A stretch of 64,000 bases of DNA, from NCBI RefSeq assembly GCF_035978755.1, contig NZ_CP108414.1, positions 5,580,001 to 5,644,000 on the forward strand, in the 5' to 3' direction. This document shows positions 34,550 through 43,009 of the stretch, one piece after another; the stretch's first letter is position 1, and the number at the start of each line of letters is the position of its first letter. The notes below the pieces were generated by a model. The model did no database searches. It was not told the DNA's origin and saw only the letters and a list, made by a program, of their open reading frames with translations. The position numbers and the translations under genes are program-made. This DNA is from Streptomyces sp. NBC_01298 (GTDB lineage: Bacteria; Actinomycetota; Actinomycetes; Streptomycetales; Streptomycetaceae).

Positions 34550-37500
34550 ATGTCCCTGCACAGCCAGTCGAGCGCCTCCCACCAGGCTGCCGCCGCACCA
34601 GAGTTCCCCCGGCACGTCGTCACCGCGGTCCTCGTCGCCCACGACGGCGCCCGCTGGCTGCCCCGGACCCTCGCCGGTCTCCTCGGCCAGGAACGCCCCG
34701 CCCAGAGCCACATCGCCGCCGACACCGGCAGCGCCGACGACTCCGCGCGCCTGCTCGGCGAGGCCCTCGGCGAGGACCGCGTCCTGCACCTGGCCCGCCG
34801 CACCGGCTTCGGCGCCGCCGTCGACGAGGCCGCCCGCACCGCCGGGACCCTGACCCCCGAGGAACTCCCGTACCTCAAGCGCCCCTCCGGCTGGGATCCC
34901 GTCAGCCGCACCTGGCGCGACGACACGTACGACCTCCCCGACCTGCCCCACGGCGAACCCGTCCAGTGGCTCTGGCTGCTCCACGACGACTGCGCGCCCG
35001 AGCCCGACGCCCTCGCCGAACTGCTGCGCGTCGCCGACGAGAACCCCGACGCCGGCGTCATCGGCCCCAAGCTGCGCGGCTGGTACGACAAGAAGCAGCT
35101 CCTCGAAGTCGGCGTCACCATCGCCCGCAGCGGCCGCCGCTGGACCGGCCTGGACCGGCGCGAACAGGACCAGGGCCAGCACGACCAGGTCCAGCCGGTC
35201 CTCTCCGTCTCCAGCGCCGGCATGCTGATCCGCCGCGACGTGTACGACGCCCTCGGCGGCTTCGACCGCCGCCTGCCCCTCATGCGCGACGACGTCGACC
35301 TGTGCTGGCGCGTCCAGAGCGCCGGCCACGCCGTCCTCGTAGCCCCCGACGCCGTCCTGCGGCACGCCGAGGCCTCCGCCCGCGAACGCCGCACCGTGGA
35401 CTGCGTCGGCCGCTCCGCCGCCAGCCCGCACCGCGTCGACAAGGCCGGCGCCGTCTACACGATGCTGGTCAACAGCCCCGGCCGCGCCCTCCCGTACGTC
35501 CTGCTGCGCATCCTCCTCGGCACCGTCCTGCGGACCCTCGCCTACCTCGTCGGCAAGGCCCCCGGACAGGCCGTCGACGAGGTCACCGGCCTCCTCGCCA
35601 CCCTGCTCCGCCCCGGCCGGATCCTCGGAGCCCGCCGCCGCAGGGGCCGCGCGGCCGTCACCGCCAAGGAACTGCGCCCCCTCTTCCCGCCGCCCGGCGC
35701 CAGCCTGCGCGCCAACGCCGAACAGCTCGCCGAGTACTTCGGCGCGGGCGGCGACACCGAGAGCGGCGCCGCCGGCCGGCACGGCGGAGCCGTCGAATCG
35801 GGACCCGGCGGGGACGACGCCGACTACCTGGACATCGAACAGTTCGCGCGCCTCAAGCGGATCGCCCGCAAGCCCGCGCCCGTCCTCTTCGGCCTCCTCC
35901 TGCTCGTCTCCCTCATCGCCTGCCGCTCGCTCCTCGGCGGCGGCTCCCTCATGGGCGGAGCCCTGCTGCCCGCCCCCGACGGCGGACCCGACCTCTGGCG
36001 CGTCTACGCCGACGACTGGCAGCCCGTCGGCACCGGCACCACCGCCGGAGCGCCGCCCTACCTCGCCGTCCTCGGCGTCCTGTCCACCCTGCTCCTCGGC
36101 TCCACCAACGCCGCCCTGACCCTGCTGCTCGTCTGCTCGGTCCCGCTCGCCGGACTCACCGCCTACTTCGCCTCCCGGCCGCTGGTGGAATCCCGGCTGC
36201 TGCGCGCCTGGGCCGCCGTCGCCTACGCCTTCCTCCCCGCCGTCACCGGAGCCCTGGCCGGCGGCCGCATCGGCACCGCCGTCCTCGCGATCCTGCTCCC
36301 GCTCATCGCCCGCTCCGCCGTCTCCGCCTTCGGGTTCGCCGACGGGGAGGGCGAGGGCAGCTGGCGCTCCGCCTGGACCTACACCCTCCTGCTGACCCTG
36401 GCCACCGCCTTCACCCCCGTCGTCTGGCCGCTCGCCGCCCTCCTCGGGGTCGCCGCGCTGGTCCTGCGCCGCGCGCGGTGGAAGACGTACGGCCCCCGCC
36501 TCCTCGCGACCCTCGGCGTCCCGGTCCTCGTGCTCGCCCCCTGGTCGCTGAGCCTGCTCACGCATCCCGCGAGCTTCCTGCGCGAGGCCGGACTGCCCTA
36601 CGGAGCCGGCTCGGCCACCGGCCTGGACCTGCTCGGCATCAGCCCCGGCGGCCCCCGCACCGCCGGCGGCCTGATCCTCCTCGGCGTCGTCCTCGCCGCC
36701 CTGGCCGCGCTGCTGCGCGCCGACCGGCAGTTCGCCGTACGCACCGCCTGGGCCACCGCGCTCGCCGCGCTCGTCCTGGCCGTCCTGGTCAACCGCACCA
36801 CCTGGGCCGGCCCCGCCACCCTCGTCTACGGACTCGCCCTGCTGGCGGCTGCCCTCATCGGCGCCGACGGGGCCAAGGTGCGCGTCGCCGCCCGCAGCTT
36901 CGGCTGGCGCCAGCCCCTCGCCGCCCTGATCGCGCTCGCCGCCGCCGTCGGCCCGGTCGTCGGCGCGGTCGGCTGGATGCTCAGCGGCGCCGCCGGACCG
37001 CTGGAGCGCCGCGACCCCGTTCAGGTCCCCGCCTTCGTCGCCGAGGAGAGCGGCACCCGCGACCAGGCCCGCACCCTCGTCATCGGCGCCGACACCCCGG
37101 CCGTCCTCGCGTACAGCCTGGTCCGCGGCTCCGGCGGCCGCCTCGGCGACTCCGAACTCGCCGCCCGGGCCGGCAGCGACACCCGCCTCGACAAGGTCGT
37201 CTCCAGCCTCGTCGCCGGCTCCGGCGCCGACCAGACCGACCAGCTCGGCGGCTTCGCCATCCGCTACGTCCTGGTCCGCGACGGCGCCCCGCAGGAAATC
37301 GGCCGCGTCCTGGACGCCACCCCCGGCCTCAGCCGCCTCAGCAAGCTCGAAGGCAGCGCCCTGTGGCGGGTCGACCGGCAGGTCGCCCGCGCCGTCATCG
37401 TCTCCGGCAAGCCCGGCGAGGCGCCCATCCCCGTCGCCTCCGGTCCCGTCGAGGCACACACCAAGATCCCGGCGGGCGAGGCCGGACGCGTGCTGCGCAT

Positions 37501-38203
37501 CGCCGACCGGGCCGACGCCGGCTGGCAGGCCACCCTCGACGGCAAGCCGCTCAAGGCCAAGACCGTCGACGGCTGGGCCCAGGGCTTCGAACTCCCCGCG
37601 GACGCCGGCCGGCTCGACCTCGTCCACGAGGACGCCCTCACCCGGACCGCCTGGCACTGGGCCCAGGGCCTGCTCGCCCTGGTGCTCCTGGTGATGGCCC
37701 TGCCGGGCCGCCGCGCCCGCCTCGACGACGACCTGCCCGAGGACGAGGCCCCGGCCGCCGAGGAGGCCGGCGAGGGCCGCCGGGCCCGTCGCCTGCGCGA
37801 GCAGGCCGAGCCGGACCCGCAGTCCGGGCCCGCCCCGGCCGAGGCGGCCGTCGCGGCCGACCCGTACGCGCAGATCCCGGCGCAGCAGACGTACGCCGAG
37901 GACGCGTACGCCTACCAGCAGCCGGCCTACGGGGACCAGGGCGGCCAGGGCGGCTATGCCTACGACGCCGCCGCCCAGGACCAGCAGCAGTACGCCCCGT
38001 ACCCGTACGAGCAGCAGCAGCAGTACACCGGCCACCCGGCGGACGCCCCGTACGAGCAGCCGTACCAGCCGTACGAGCAGCAGCCGTACCCGCCCTACCA
38101 GCAGCAGCCCGACCCCCAGACCGGCTACGACACCTACGGCCAGCACGACGGACAGCACGACGGGCAGCACGCCCCGCGTCCGGACGGGAGCCCCCAGCAG
38201 TGA
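34550..38203 (+). CDS. Very large membrane glycosyltransferase (GT2 plus polytopic domain)
   Basis: A 1217-residue protein. The GT2 domain occupies about 20-300 (TAVLVAHDGARWLPRTL, a HDDCAPEPDAL metal site, GMLIRRDVYDALGGFD, and MRDDVDLCWR). It is followed by a soluble linker and about 12-14 membrane helices (about 440-820), then an extracytoplasmic domain (about 830-1040), a last helix, and a disordered tail. The tail has repeated Tyr/Gln/Pro motifs (YAYQQPAYGDQ, PYEQQQQY). It presumably transfers sugar to an envelope acceptor. Its GTGA overlap with the next gene indicates coupling. The ATG at 34550 begins MSLHSQSS. Confidence 0.88.
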   Translation: MSLHSQSSASHQAAAAPEFPRHVVTAVLVAHDGARWLPRTLAGLLGQERPAQSHIAADTGSADDSARLLGEALGEDRVLHLARRTGFGAAVDEAARTAGTLTPEELPYLKRPSGWDPVSRTWRDDTYDLPDLPHGEPVQWLWLLHDDCAPEPDALAELLRVADENPDAGVIGPKLRGWYDKKQLLEVGVTIARSGRRWTGLDRREQDQGQHDQVQPVLSVSSAGMLIRRDVYDALGGFDRRLPLMRDDVDLCWRVQSAGHAVLVAPDAVLRHAEASARERRTVDCVGRSAASPHRVDKAGAVYTMLVNSPGRALPYVLLRILLGTVLRTLAYLVGKAPGQAVDEVTGLLATLLRPGRILGARRRRGRAAVTAKELRPLFPPPGASLRANAEQLAEYFGAGGDTESGAAGRHGGAVESGPGGDDADYLDIEQFARLKRIARKPAPVLFGLLLLVSLIACRSLLGGGSLMGGALLPAPDGGPDLWRVYADDWQPVGTGTTAGAPPYLAVLGVLSTLLLGSTNAALTLLLVCSVPLAGLTAYFASRPLVESRLLRAWAAVAYAFLPAVTGALAGGRIGTAVLAILLPLIARSAVSAFGFADGEGEGSWRSAWTYTLLLTLATAFTPVVWPLAALLGVAALVLRRARWKTYGPRLLATLGVPVLVLAPWSLSLLTHPASFLREAGLPYGAGSATGLDLLGISPGGPRTAGGLILLGVVLAALAALLRADRQFAVRTAWATALAALVLAVLVNRTTWAGPATLVYGLALLAAALIGADGAKVRVAARSFGWRQPLAALIALAAAVGPVVGAVGWMLSGAAGPLERRDPVQVPAFVAEESGTRDQARTLVIGADTPAVLAYSLVRGSGGRLGDSELAARAGSDTRLDKVVSSLVAGSGADQTDQLGGFAIRYVLVRDGAPQEIGRVLDATPGLSRLSKLEGSALWRVDRQVARAVIVSGKPGEAPIPVASGPVEAHTKIPAGEAGRVLRIADRADAGWQATLDGKPLKAKTVDGWAQGFELPADAGRLDLVHEDALTRTAWHWAQGLLALVLLVMALPGRRARLDDDLPEDEAPAAEEAGEGRRARRLREQAEPDPQSGPAPAEAAVAADPYAQIPAQQTYAEDAYAYQQPAYGDQGGQGGYAYDAAAQDQQQYAPYPYEQQQQYTGHPADAPYEQPYQPYEQQPYPPYQQQPDPQTGYDTYGQHDGQHDGQHAPRPDGSPQQ

Positions 38204-39690
38204 AGCAGCGCGTACCCCTCACGCTCGCCGCCGTCACGGCCGCCCTGGCCGCCGTCACCGGCCTCGCCACCCTCACCGCGCCGGCCGCCGACGGGGCCTC
38301 CACGGCCGCCGGGGGCAAGGCCGCGGCCCGGATGCCGGTCGAGCGGTCCCTCCTGGTGTGCCCCGCTCCCAGCACCTCCGACATCGCCGAGACCCTGTAC
38401 ACGGCGATCACCCCGGGCGCGGCCTCCCCGGGCGGCAAGGGCACGGCCCGGCTGCTGGGCGCGACCAAGGAGGCCAAGCCCGTCCTGGAACTCAAGGAGC
38501 CCGGCAAGCCCGTGGGCGCCAAGGCCTCCGGAGCCGAGGCCCCCGCGCTCAGCGGCGTCGCCGACGGGTTCCTCGCCCCCGGCTGGAGCGCGCAGCAGAC
38601 CACCATGGTCTCGGTGGGCCGTACGCGCGGCCTGCTCGGCGTCGGCTGCACCACGCCCGGCACCGACTTCTGGTTCCCCGGCGTGAGCACCGCCAAGGGC
38701 CGCGAGGACTATGTCCACCTCACCAACCCCGACGACACCGCGGCCGTGGTGGACATCAAGCTGTTCGGCCCGGACGGCGCGGTGAAGGCCGAAGCCGGGA
38801 TCAGCGAGAACATCCGCATCGACCCGAAGTCCAGCAAGGCCATCTCCCTGGCCTCCCTCGCCCCCGGCGCGCAGCTCGCGGACGTCACCGCCCACGTGAC
38901 CACCCGCGCCGGCCGGGTCGGAGCCACCGCCCAGGTGGGCGAGGAGGGCGTCGGCGCCGACTGGCTGCCCGCCTCCGTGGACCCGGCGGGGAGCCTGGTC
39001 CTGCCCGGGATCCCGGCGGACGCCACCTCCGTACGGCTGGTCGCCTTCGTTCCCGGCGAGGAGGACGCGGACCTCAAGGTGAAGCTGGCCGCGCCGAACG
39101 GCTCGATCAGCCCCGCGGGCAGCGAGCAGTTCCACGTCAAGGCCGGCATGACCGCGAGCCTCGACCTCAAGGACGTCACCCGCGGCGAGGCGGGCTCCCT
39201 GGTCCTCTCCCCGGCCGACCCCAAGAAGTCCGAGGTCCCCGTGGTCGCGGCCCTACGGGTGGTCCGAGGCACCGGAGCCAAACAGGAAGTCGCCTTCATC
39301 CAGGCGTCCGCCCCCGTCGGCACCCGGGCGACCGTCGCGGACAACCGCCCCGAGGCCAACGCCACCCTGCTCTCCCTGACGGCCCCGGCCGGCGCCGACG
39401 CCACGGTCAAGGTCACGACCTCCCCGGGCACGGAGGGCGGCGAACCCGCCTCCCAGGAGGTCAAGGTCAAGGGAGGCACCACGCAAACGGTGGCCCTCGC
39501 CCCGACGGGCGGCAAGGGCGCCTACGCCCTCACGGTGGAAACCCTCTCCGGCGGCCCCGTCCACGCGTCCCGCACCGTGACGATCCCCCGCGACGGAATC
39601 CCGATGTTCACCATCCAAACCCTCACGGACGACCACTCCACGGTCTCAGTCCCCAAGGCCACCCAGGACCTCACGGTCCTGACCCGCTAA
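38200..39690 (+). CDS. Secreted DUF5719-family protein
   Basis: A 496-residue exported protein with an N-terminal signal sequence (MKQRVPLTLAAVTAALAAVTGLATLTAPA) and a beta-rich body of several Ig-like segments (for example VHLTNPDDTAAVVDIKLFGPDG and GRVGATAQVGEEGVGADWLP). Two or three cysteines (VCPAP, GVGCTTPG) may pair outside the cell. The GTG at 38200 overlaps the glycosyltransferase stop, so the two products probably act together at the membrane. I recall this family as DUF5719; the function is unknown. Confidence 0.82.
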   Translation: MKQRVPLTLAAVTAALAAVTGLATLTAPAADGASTAAGGKAAARMPVERSLLVCPAPSTSDIAETLYTAITPGAASPGGKGTARLLGATKEAKPVLELKEPGKPVGAKASGAEAPALSGVADGFLAPGWSAQQTTMVSVGRTRGLLGVGCTTPGTDFWFPGVSTAKGREDYVHLTNPDDTAAVVDIKLFGPDGAVKAEAGISENIRIDPKSSKAISLASLAPGAQLADVTAHVTTRAGRVGATAQVGEEGVGADWLPASVDPAGSLVLPGIPADATSVRLVAFVPGEEDADLKVKLAAPNGSISPAGSEQFHVKAGMTASLDLKDVTRGEAGSLVLSPADPKKSEVPVVAALRVVRGTGAKQEVAFIQASAPVGTRATVADNRPEANATLLSLTAPAGADATVKVTTSPGTEGGEPASQEVKVKGGTTQTVALAPTGGKGAYALTVETLSGGPVHASRTVTIPRDGIPMFTIQTLTDDHSTVSVPKATQDLTVLTR

Positions 39691-40019
39691 CAGCCGCCCA
39701 GCCGCGGAGCCGATCCAGCCGTCCGGCGCTTGAGGACCGGGGTCCGGGGCGGAGTCCCAGGGGGTCCGGGCGCAGCCCGGTACCCCTCCCCAGCCCCGCC
39801 GGCGTTTGAGGCGCGGGTCCGGGCAGAGCCCGGGGAACGGTGGAAGGGCGGGTAGGGGACAGCCCCGCAGGGCCACCCCCGCACCGCCGACGCGGGTCGG
39901 GACGGCAGGCCGGGCCAGGATGACGCGGCCGGGCGAGCCGGCACGGCAAAGGGCGGGCGATCACGGCAAGGCCGGGTCAGGAAGACGGGGGCGGGCAGGC
40001 CCGCCAAGGGCCCGGACGC
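39691..40019. repeat. Convergent intergenic region with two copies of the dispersed repeat
   Basis: Copy B1 spans about 39716-39760 and B2 about 39791-39873. B1 matches copy A1 (28874-28918) almost base for base, and the end of B2 matches the end of A2. The region lies downstream of DUF5719 and downstream of the convergent metallopeptidase-like gene. No gene is seen. Confidence 0.8.
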
Positions 40020-40514
40020 CTAGTCCGACCCGTACCGCGGATCCACCGTCTCGGGCGACAGCCCAAGCAGCTCCGCGACCTGCTCCACCACGATCTCGTG
40101 CACCAGCATCGCCCGCTCGTCCCGAGACTTCGCCCGAATCTCCACGGGCCGCCGGAACACCACGATCCGGGCCGGCCGCCCACCCCCGGCCTCCGCCAGC
40201 GCCCCCAGCGGCACCGCCTCGTCGTTCCAGCCCGCCTCCGCGCCGCCAGGCGCCCCCGGCACGTCGCCGATCATGAACTCCACCTCGGCCAGCTGCGGCC
40301 ACCGCCGTTCGAGCCGCTCCACGGAGTCCCGTACGAGGTCTCCGAAGAGCTCCCCCCGGCTCGCCGACAGCGGTACCTGCGGAGGAGCCACCGGCCCGCG
40401 CATCCCGCGCCCGTGCCGGTCGCGCCGCCGCACCCGTGGCTCACCGGCGGGGGACCCGCCGGGCAGGGAGGCGGCAGGGGGCACGGGAGGGGGAGGCAGA
40501 GTGCTGTCCGTCAC
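40020..40514 (-). CDS. Metallopeptidase-family (Zincin_1-like) protein lacking the second zinc histidine
   Basis: A 164-residue protein of the small zincin family found near manB in actinobacteria. The core is VPLSASRGELFGDLVRDSVERLERRWPQLAEVEF, RIVVFRRPVEIRAKSRDERAMLVHEIVVEQVAELLGL. The expected HExxH helix reads HEIVVEQ, so the second histidine is missing and zinc proteolysis is doubtful. The GTG start at 40514 is chosen over an upstream extension that lacks family character. It is divergent from the DUF3499 gene. Confidence 0.75.
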   Translation of the reverse strand: MTDSTLPPPPVPPAASLPGGSPAGEPRVRRRDRHGRGMRGPVAPPQVPLSASRGELFGDLVRDSVERLERRWPQLAEVEFMIGDVPGAPGGAEAGWNDEAVPLGALAEAGGGRPARIVVFRRPVEIRAKSRDERAMLVHEIVVEQVAELLGLSPETVDPRYGSD

Positions 40515-40650
40515 CCCCGCAGGGTAGCCCGCAGATCCACGCCGGGGCGGGGGAGATCGGACGACACGGGGGCGGCACGGGGGCGACACGGGCGAGCGTC
40601 GGGGGGCGAGTCGTCGCGGCCCGGTCAAGAGTGCGGTACGGTCCAACGTC

Positions 40651-41025
40651 GTGAGCCTTGTACGTCGCTGTTCGCGCACCGCGTGCGGCCGCCCTGCCGT
40701 CGCGACTCTGACGTACGTCTACGCCGATTCGACCGCAGTTCTCGGCCCGCTCGCCACCTACGCCGAACCCCACTGTTACGACCTCTGCGCCGAGCACTCG
40801 GAGCGCCTGACCGCTCCGCGCGGCTGGGACGTCGTACGCCTCACCGACGGGTCGGCGCCCTCGCGTCCCACCGGTGACGACCTCGAAGCACTCGCCAACG
40901 CCGTGCGCGAGGCGGCCCGTCCGCCGGAGCGCGCGGCCGGAGCGGGTGGCGCGGGTCAGGGCGGTCCCAGCACCGGGGAGACCCGTCGCGGACACCTCCG
41001 CGTCCTGCGTTCGCCCGATTCCTGA
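40651..41025 (+). CDS. DUF3499-family protein with Cys/His cluster
   Basis: A 124-residue actinobacterial protein. The conserved part is the first 70 residues: VRRCSRTACGRPAVATLTYVYADSTAVLGPL, then EPHCYDLCAEHSERLTAPRGWDVVRL. The pairs CSRTAC and CYDLCAEH look like a zinc-ribbon site. The C-terminus is disordered. The GTG at 40651 gives the expected start. Its position beside manB is conserved in mycobacteria, suggesting a link to this locus, but the function is unknown. Confidence 0.88.
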   Translation: MSLVRRCSRTACGRPAVATLTYVYADSTAVLGPLATYAEPHCYDLCAEHSERLTAPRGWDVVRLTDGSAPSRPTGDDLEALANAVREAARPPERAAGAGGAGQGGPSTGETRRGHLRVLRSPDS

Positions 41026-41103
41026 CATTCGGTTGATCTGAAAAGCCGCGCTGTGTCCACGGTAGGTTTGCTTCACCGCACATGACCTTCAGGAGGGCAG
41101 GCA

Positions 41104-42474
41104 GTGGCCACCGATCTTTCGAACATCGTCAAGGCGTACGACGTACGGGGCGTCGTGCCGGACGAGTGGGACGAGCAGCTGGCCGAACTGTTCGGCGCCG
41201 CCTTCGTCGAGGTGACCGGTGCCTCGGCGATCGTCATCGGCCACGACATGCGGCCCTCCTCCCCGGCCCTGTCGGGCGCCTTCGCCCGCGGCGCGGCCGC
41301 GCGCGGAGTCGACGTCACCCTCATCGGGCTGTGCTCCACGGACCAGCTGTACTACGCCTCCGGCAAGCTGAACCTGCCCGGCGCGATGTTCACGGCCTCG
41401 CACAACCCGGCCCAGTACAACGGCATCAAGCTCTGCCGGGCCGGCGCCGCCCCGGTCGGCCAGGACACCGGCCTCTCCACCATCCGCGAGCTCGCGGAGC
41501 GGTGGAGCGACGAGGGCGCCCCGGCGATCCCCGCCGGCACCGTCCCGGGCACCATCACCGAGCAGGACACCCTCACCGGCTACGCCGACCACCTGAAGGG
41601 CCTGGTCGACCTCACCGCCGTCCGACCGCTGAAGGTCGTCGTCGACGCGGGCAACGGCATGGGCGGGCACACCGTCCCCACCGTCTTCACGGGCCTCCCG
41701 CTGGACGTGGTCCCCATGTACTTCGAACTGGACGGGACCTTCCCCAACCACGAGGCCAACCCCCTCGACCCGAAGAACATCGTCGACCTCCAGGCCCGCG
41801 TACTGGCCGAGGGCGCCGACCTCGGCATCGCCTTCGACGGTGACGCCGACCGCTGCTTCATCGTCGACGAGCGCGGCGAGGGCGTCTCCCCGTCCGCCAT
41901 CACGGCCCTGGTCGCCGCCCGCGAGCTGGCCCGCAACGGCGGCACCGGCACGGTGATCCACAACCTGATCACCTCCTGGTCCGTGCCCGAGGTCGTCCGC
42001 GAGAACGGCGGCACCCCCGTCCGCACCCGCGTCGGCCACTCCTTCATCAAGGAGGAGATGGCCAAGTCCGGCGCCATCTTCGGCGGCGAGCACTCGGCGC
42101 ACTACTACTTCAAGGACTTCTGGAACGCGGACACCGGCATGCTCGCCGCGCTCCACGTCCTGGCGGCCCTCGGCGGCCAGGACGGCCCCCTCTCGGACCT
42201 GGTCTCCTCCTACGACCGCTACGCGGGCTCCGGCGAGATCAACTCGACGGTCGCCGACCAGAAGGCCCGCCTGGCCGCCGTCAAGGAGACCTACGGCTCC
42301 GCCGAGGGCGTCACCCTGGACGAACTGGACGGCCTCACCGCGACCAGCGCCGACTGGTGGTTCAACGTCCGCGCCTCCAACACCGAGCCCCTCCTGCGCC
42401 TCAACGTAGAAGCCCGCGACGAGGCCACGCTGGCCAAGATCCGCGACGAGGTCCTGGCGCTCATCAGGGCCTGA
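41104..42474 (+). CDS. manB: Phosphomannomutase (ManB)
   Basis: Interconverts mannose-6-P and mannose-1-P, between ManA and ManC. 456 residues with the phosphohexomutase landmarks: phosphoserine S99 in TASHNPAQYNG, metal loop FDGDADRC (D245, D247, D249), sugar-binding GGEHSAHYYF, and the phosphate site RASNTEPLLRL near the C-terminus. The GTG start has AGGAGG seven bases upstream. S. coelicolor ManB at this locus is known to be needed for normal mannose-dependent envelope modification. A phosphoglucomutase side activity is possible. Confidence 0.95.
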   Translation: MATDLSNIVKAYDVRGVVPDEWDEQLAELFGAAFVEVTGASAIVIGHDMRPSSPALSGAFARGAAARGVDVTLIGLCSTDQLYYASGKLNLPGAMFTASHNPAQYNGIKLCRAGAAPVGQDTGLSTIRELAERWSDEGAPAIPAGTVPGTITEQDTLTGYADHLKGLVDLTAVRPLKVVVDAGNGMGGHTVPTVFTGLPLDVVPMYFELDGTFPNHEANPLDPKNIVDLQARVLAEGADLGIAFDGDADRCFIVDERGEGVSPSAITALVAARELARNGGTGTVIHNLITSWSVPEVVRENGGTPVRTRVGHSFIKEEMAKSGAIFGGEHSAHYYFKDFWNADTGMLAALHVLAALGGQDGPLSDLVSSYDRYAGSGEINSTVADQKARLAAVKETYGSAEGVTLDELDGLTATSADWWFNVRASNTEPLLRLNVEARDEATLAKIRDEVLALIRA

Positions 42475-42481
42475 GCAAAAT

Positions 42482-42527
42482 CAGCCCCGTCGGCGTTTGA
42501 GGCGCGGGGCCCGGGGCGGAGCCCCAG
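42482..42527. repeat. Third location (copy C) of the dispersed intergenic repeat
   Basis: A single copy, with GGCGTTTGAGGCGCGGGG followed by CCGGGGCGGAGCCCCAG, begins seven bases after the manB stop. It closely resembles copies at 28874, 28961, 39716 and 39791. Confidence 0.8.
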
Positions 42528-42586
42528 CAGCGGACCCGCACCCGACCCGCGGCCGTACCGCCGAGCCACCTCCCGGCCGGGGCCGG

Positions 42587-42682
42587 AGCACCAGCTCCAC
42601 CCCGGACCGGAGGTCCGCCTCGACCCCGCACCAGAGGTCATCCTCAACCCGTCACCAAAGGTCATCCTCAACCCGTCACCAA
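42587..42682. repeat. Four tandem 24-bp repeats upstream of the Trm112-like gene
   Basis: Units at 42635-42658 and 42659-42682 are identical (beginning AGGTCATCCTCAACCCGTCA). Two degenerate units precede them at 42587-42610 and 42611-42634. The word AGGTGA follows directly. The array lies 57 bases before the Trm112-like start codon. Confidence 0.88.
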
Positions 42683-42739
42683 AGGTGACTCGGCGGTAGG
42701 CTGACCAGGCCCGATCCACACCCCCGAAGGGAACCGCAC

Positions 42740-42928
42740 ATGCCGCTCGAAGCCGGCCTCCTGGAGATCCTCGCCTGCCCCGCCTGCCACTCGCCCCTGG
42801 AGGACAAGTCGGCCGACGCGGAGACCCCGGAGCTGATCTGCACCGGCGGCCAGGACTGCGGTCTCGCCTACCCGGTCCGCGACGGCATCCCGGTCCTCCT
42901 CGTCGACGAGGCACGCCGCCCCGCCTGA
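42740..42928 (+). CDS. Trm112-family small zinc-binding protein
   Basis: A 62-residue protein with the Trm112 pattern: [15 protein letters not shown] (C13, C16), then [27 protein letters not shown] (C34, C40). The four cysteines should bind one zinc. In eukaryotes the family activates methyltransferases; in bacteria the role is less clear. It sits between manB and the sugar-isomerase-like gene on the same strand. Confidence 0.93.
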   Translation: MPLEAGLLEILACPACHSPLEDKSADAETPELICTGGQDCGLAYPVRDGIPVLLVDEARRPA

Positions 42929-43009
42929 GCCTCCTACCGCCACCCCGCGCAAACGCTGAGACTGGTTCCGTCCACACAGGTTCCGTCACCCACACAGCCG
43001 GAGGCCGCC

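Noticed and set aside
34475..38170. A 1231-codon minus-strand open frame opposite the glycosyltransferase
   Set aside because: Low-complexity shadow of the plus-strand gene with no recognisable motif.
34321..39690. A single 1789-codon open frame across the large glycosyltransferase and DUF5719 genes
   Set aside because: Only its last 497 codons (DUF5719 from 38200) look like protein. The rest is an Arg/Pro-rich frame-shadow of the glycosyltransferase gene, a normal artefact of high GC.
42497..42688. A 63-codon frame with RSSSTRHQ octapeptide repeats
   Set aside because: It reflects the 24-bp DNA repeats, lacks a ribosome site and ends before the Trm112 gene; non-coding repeats explain it better.
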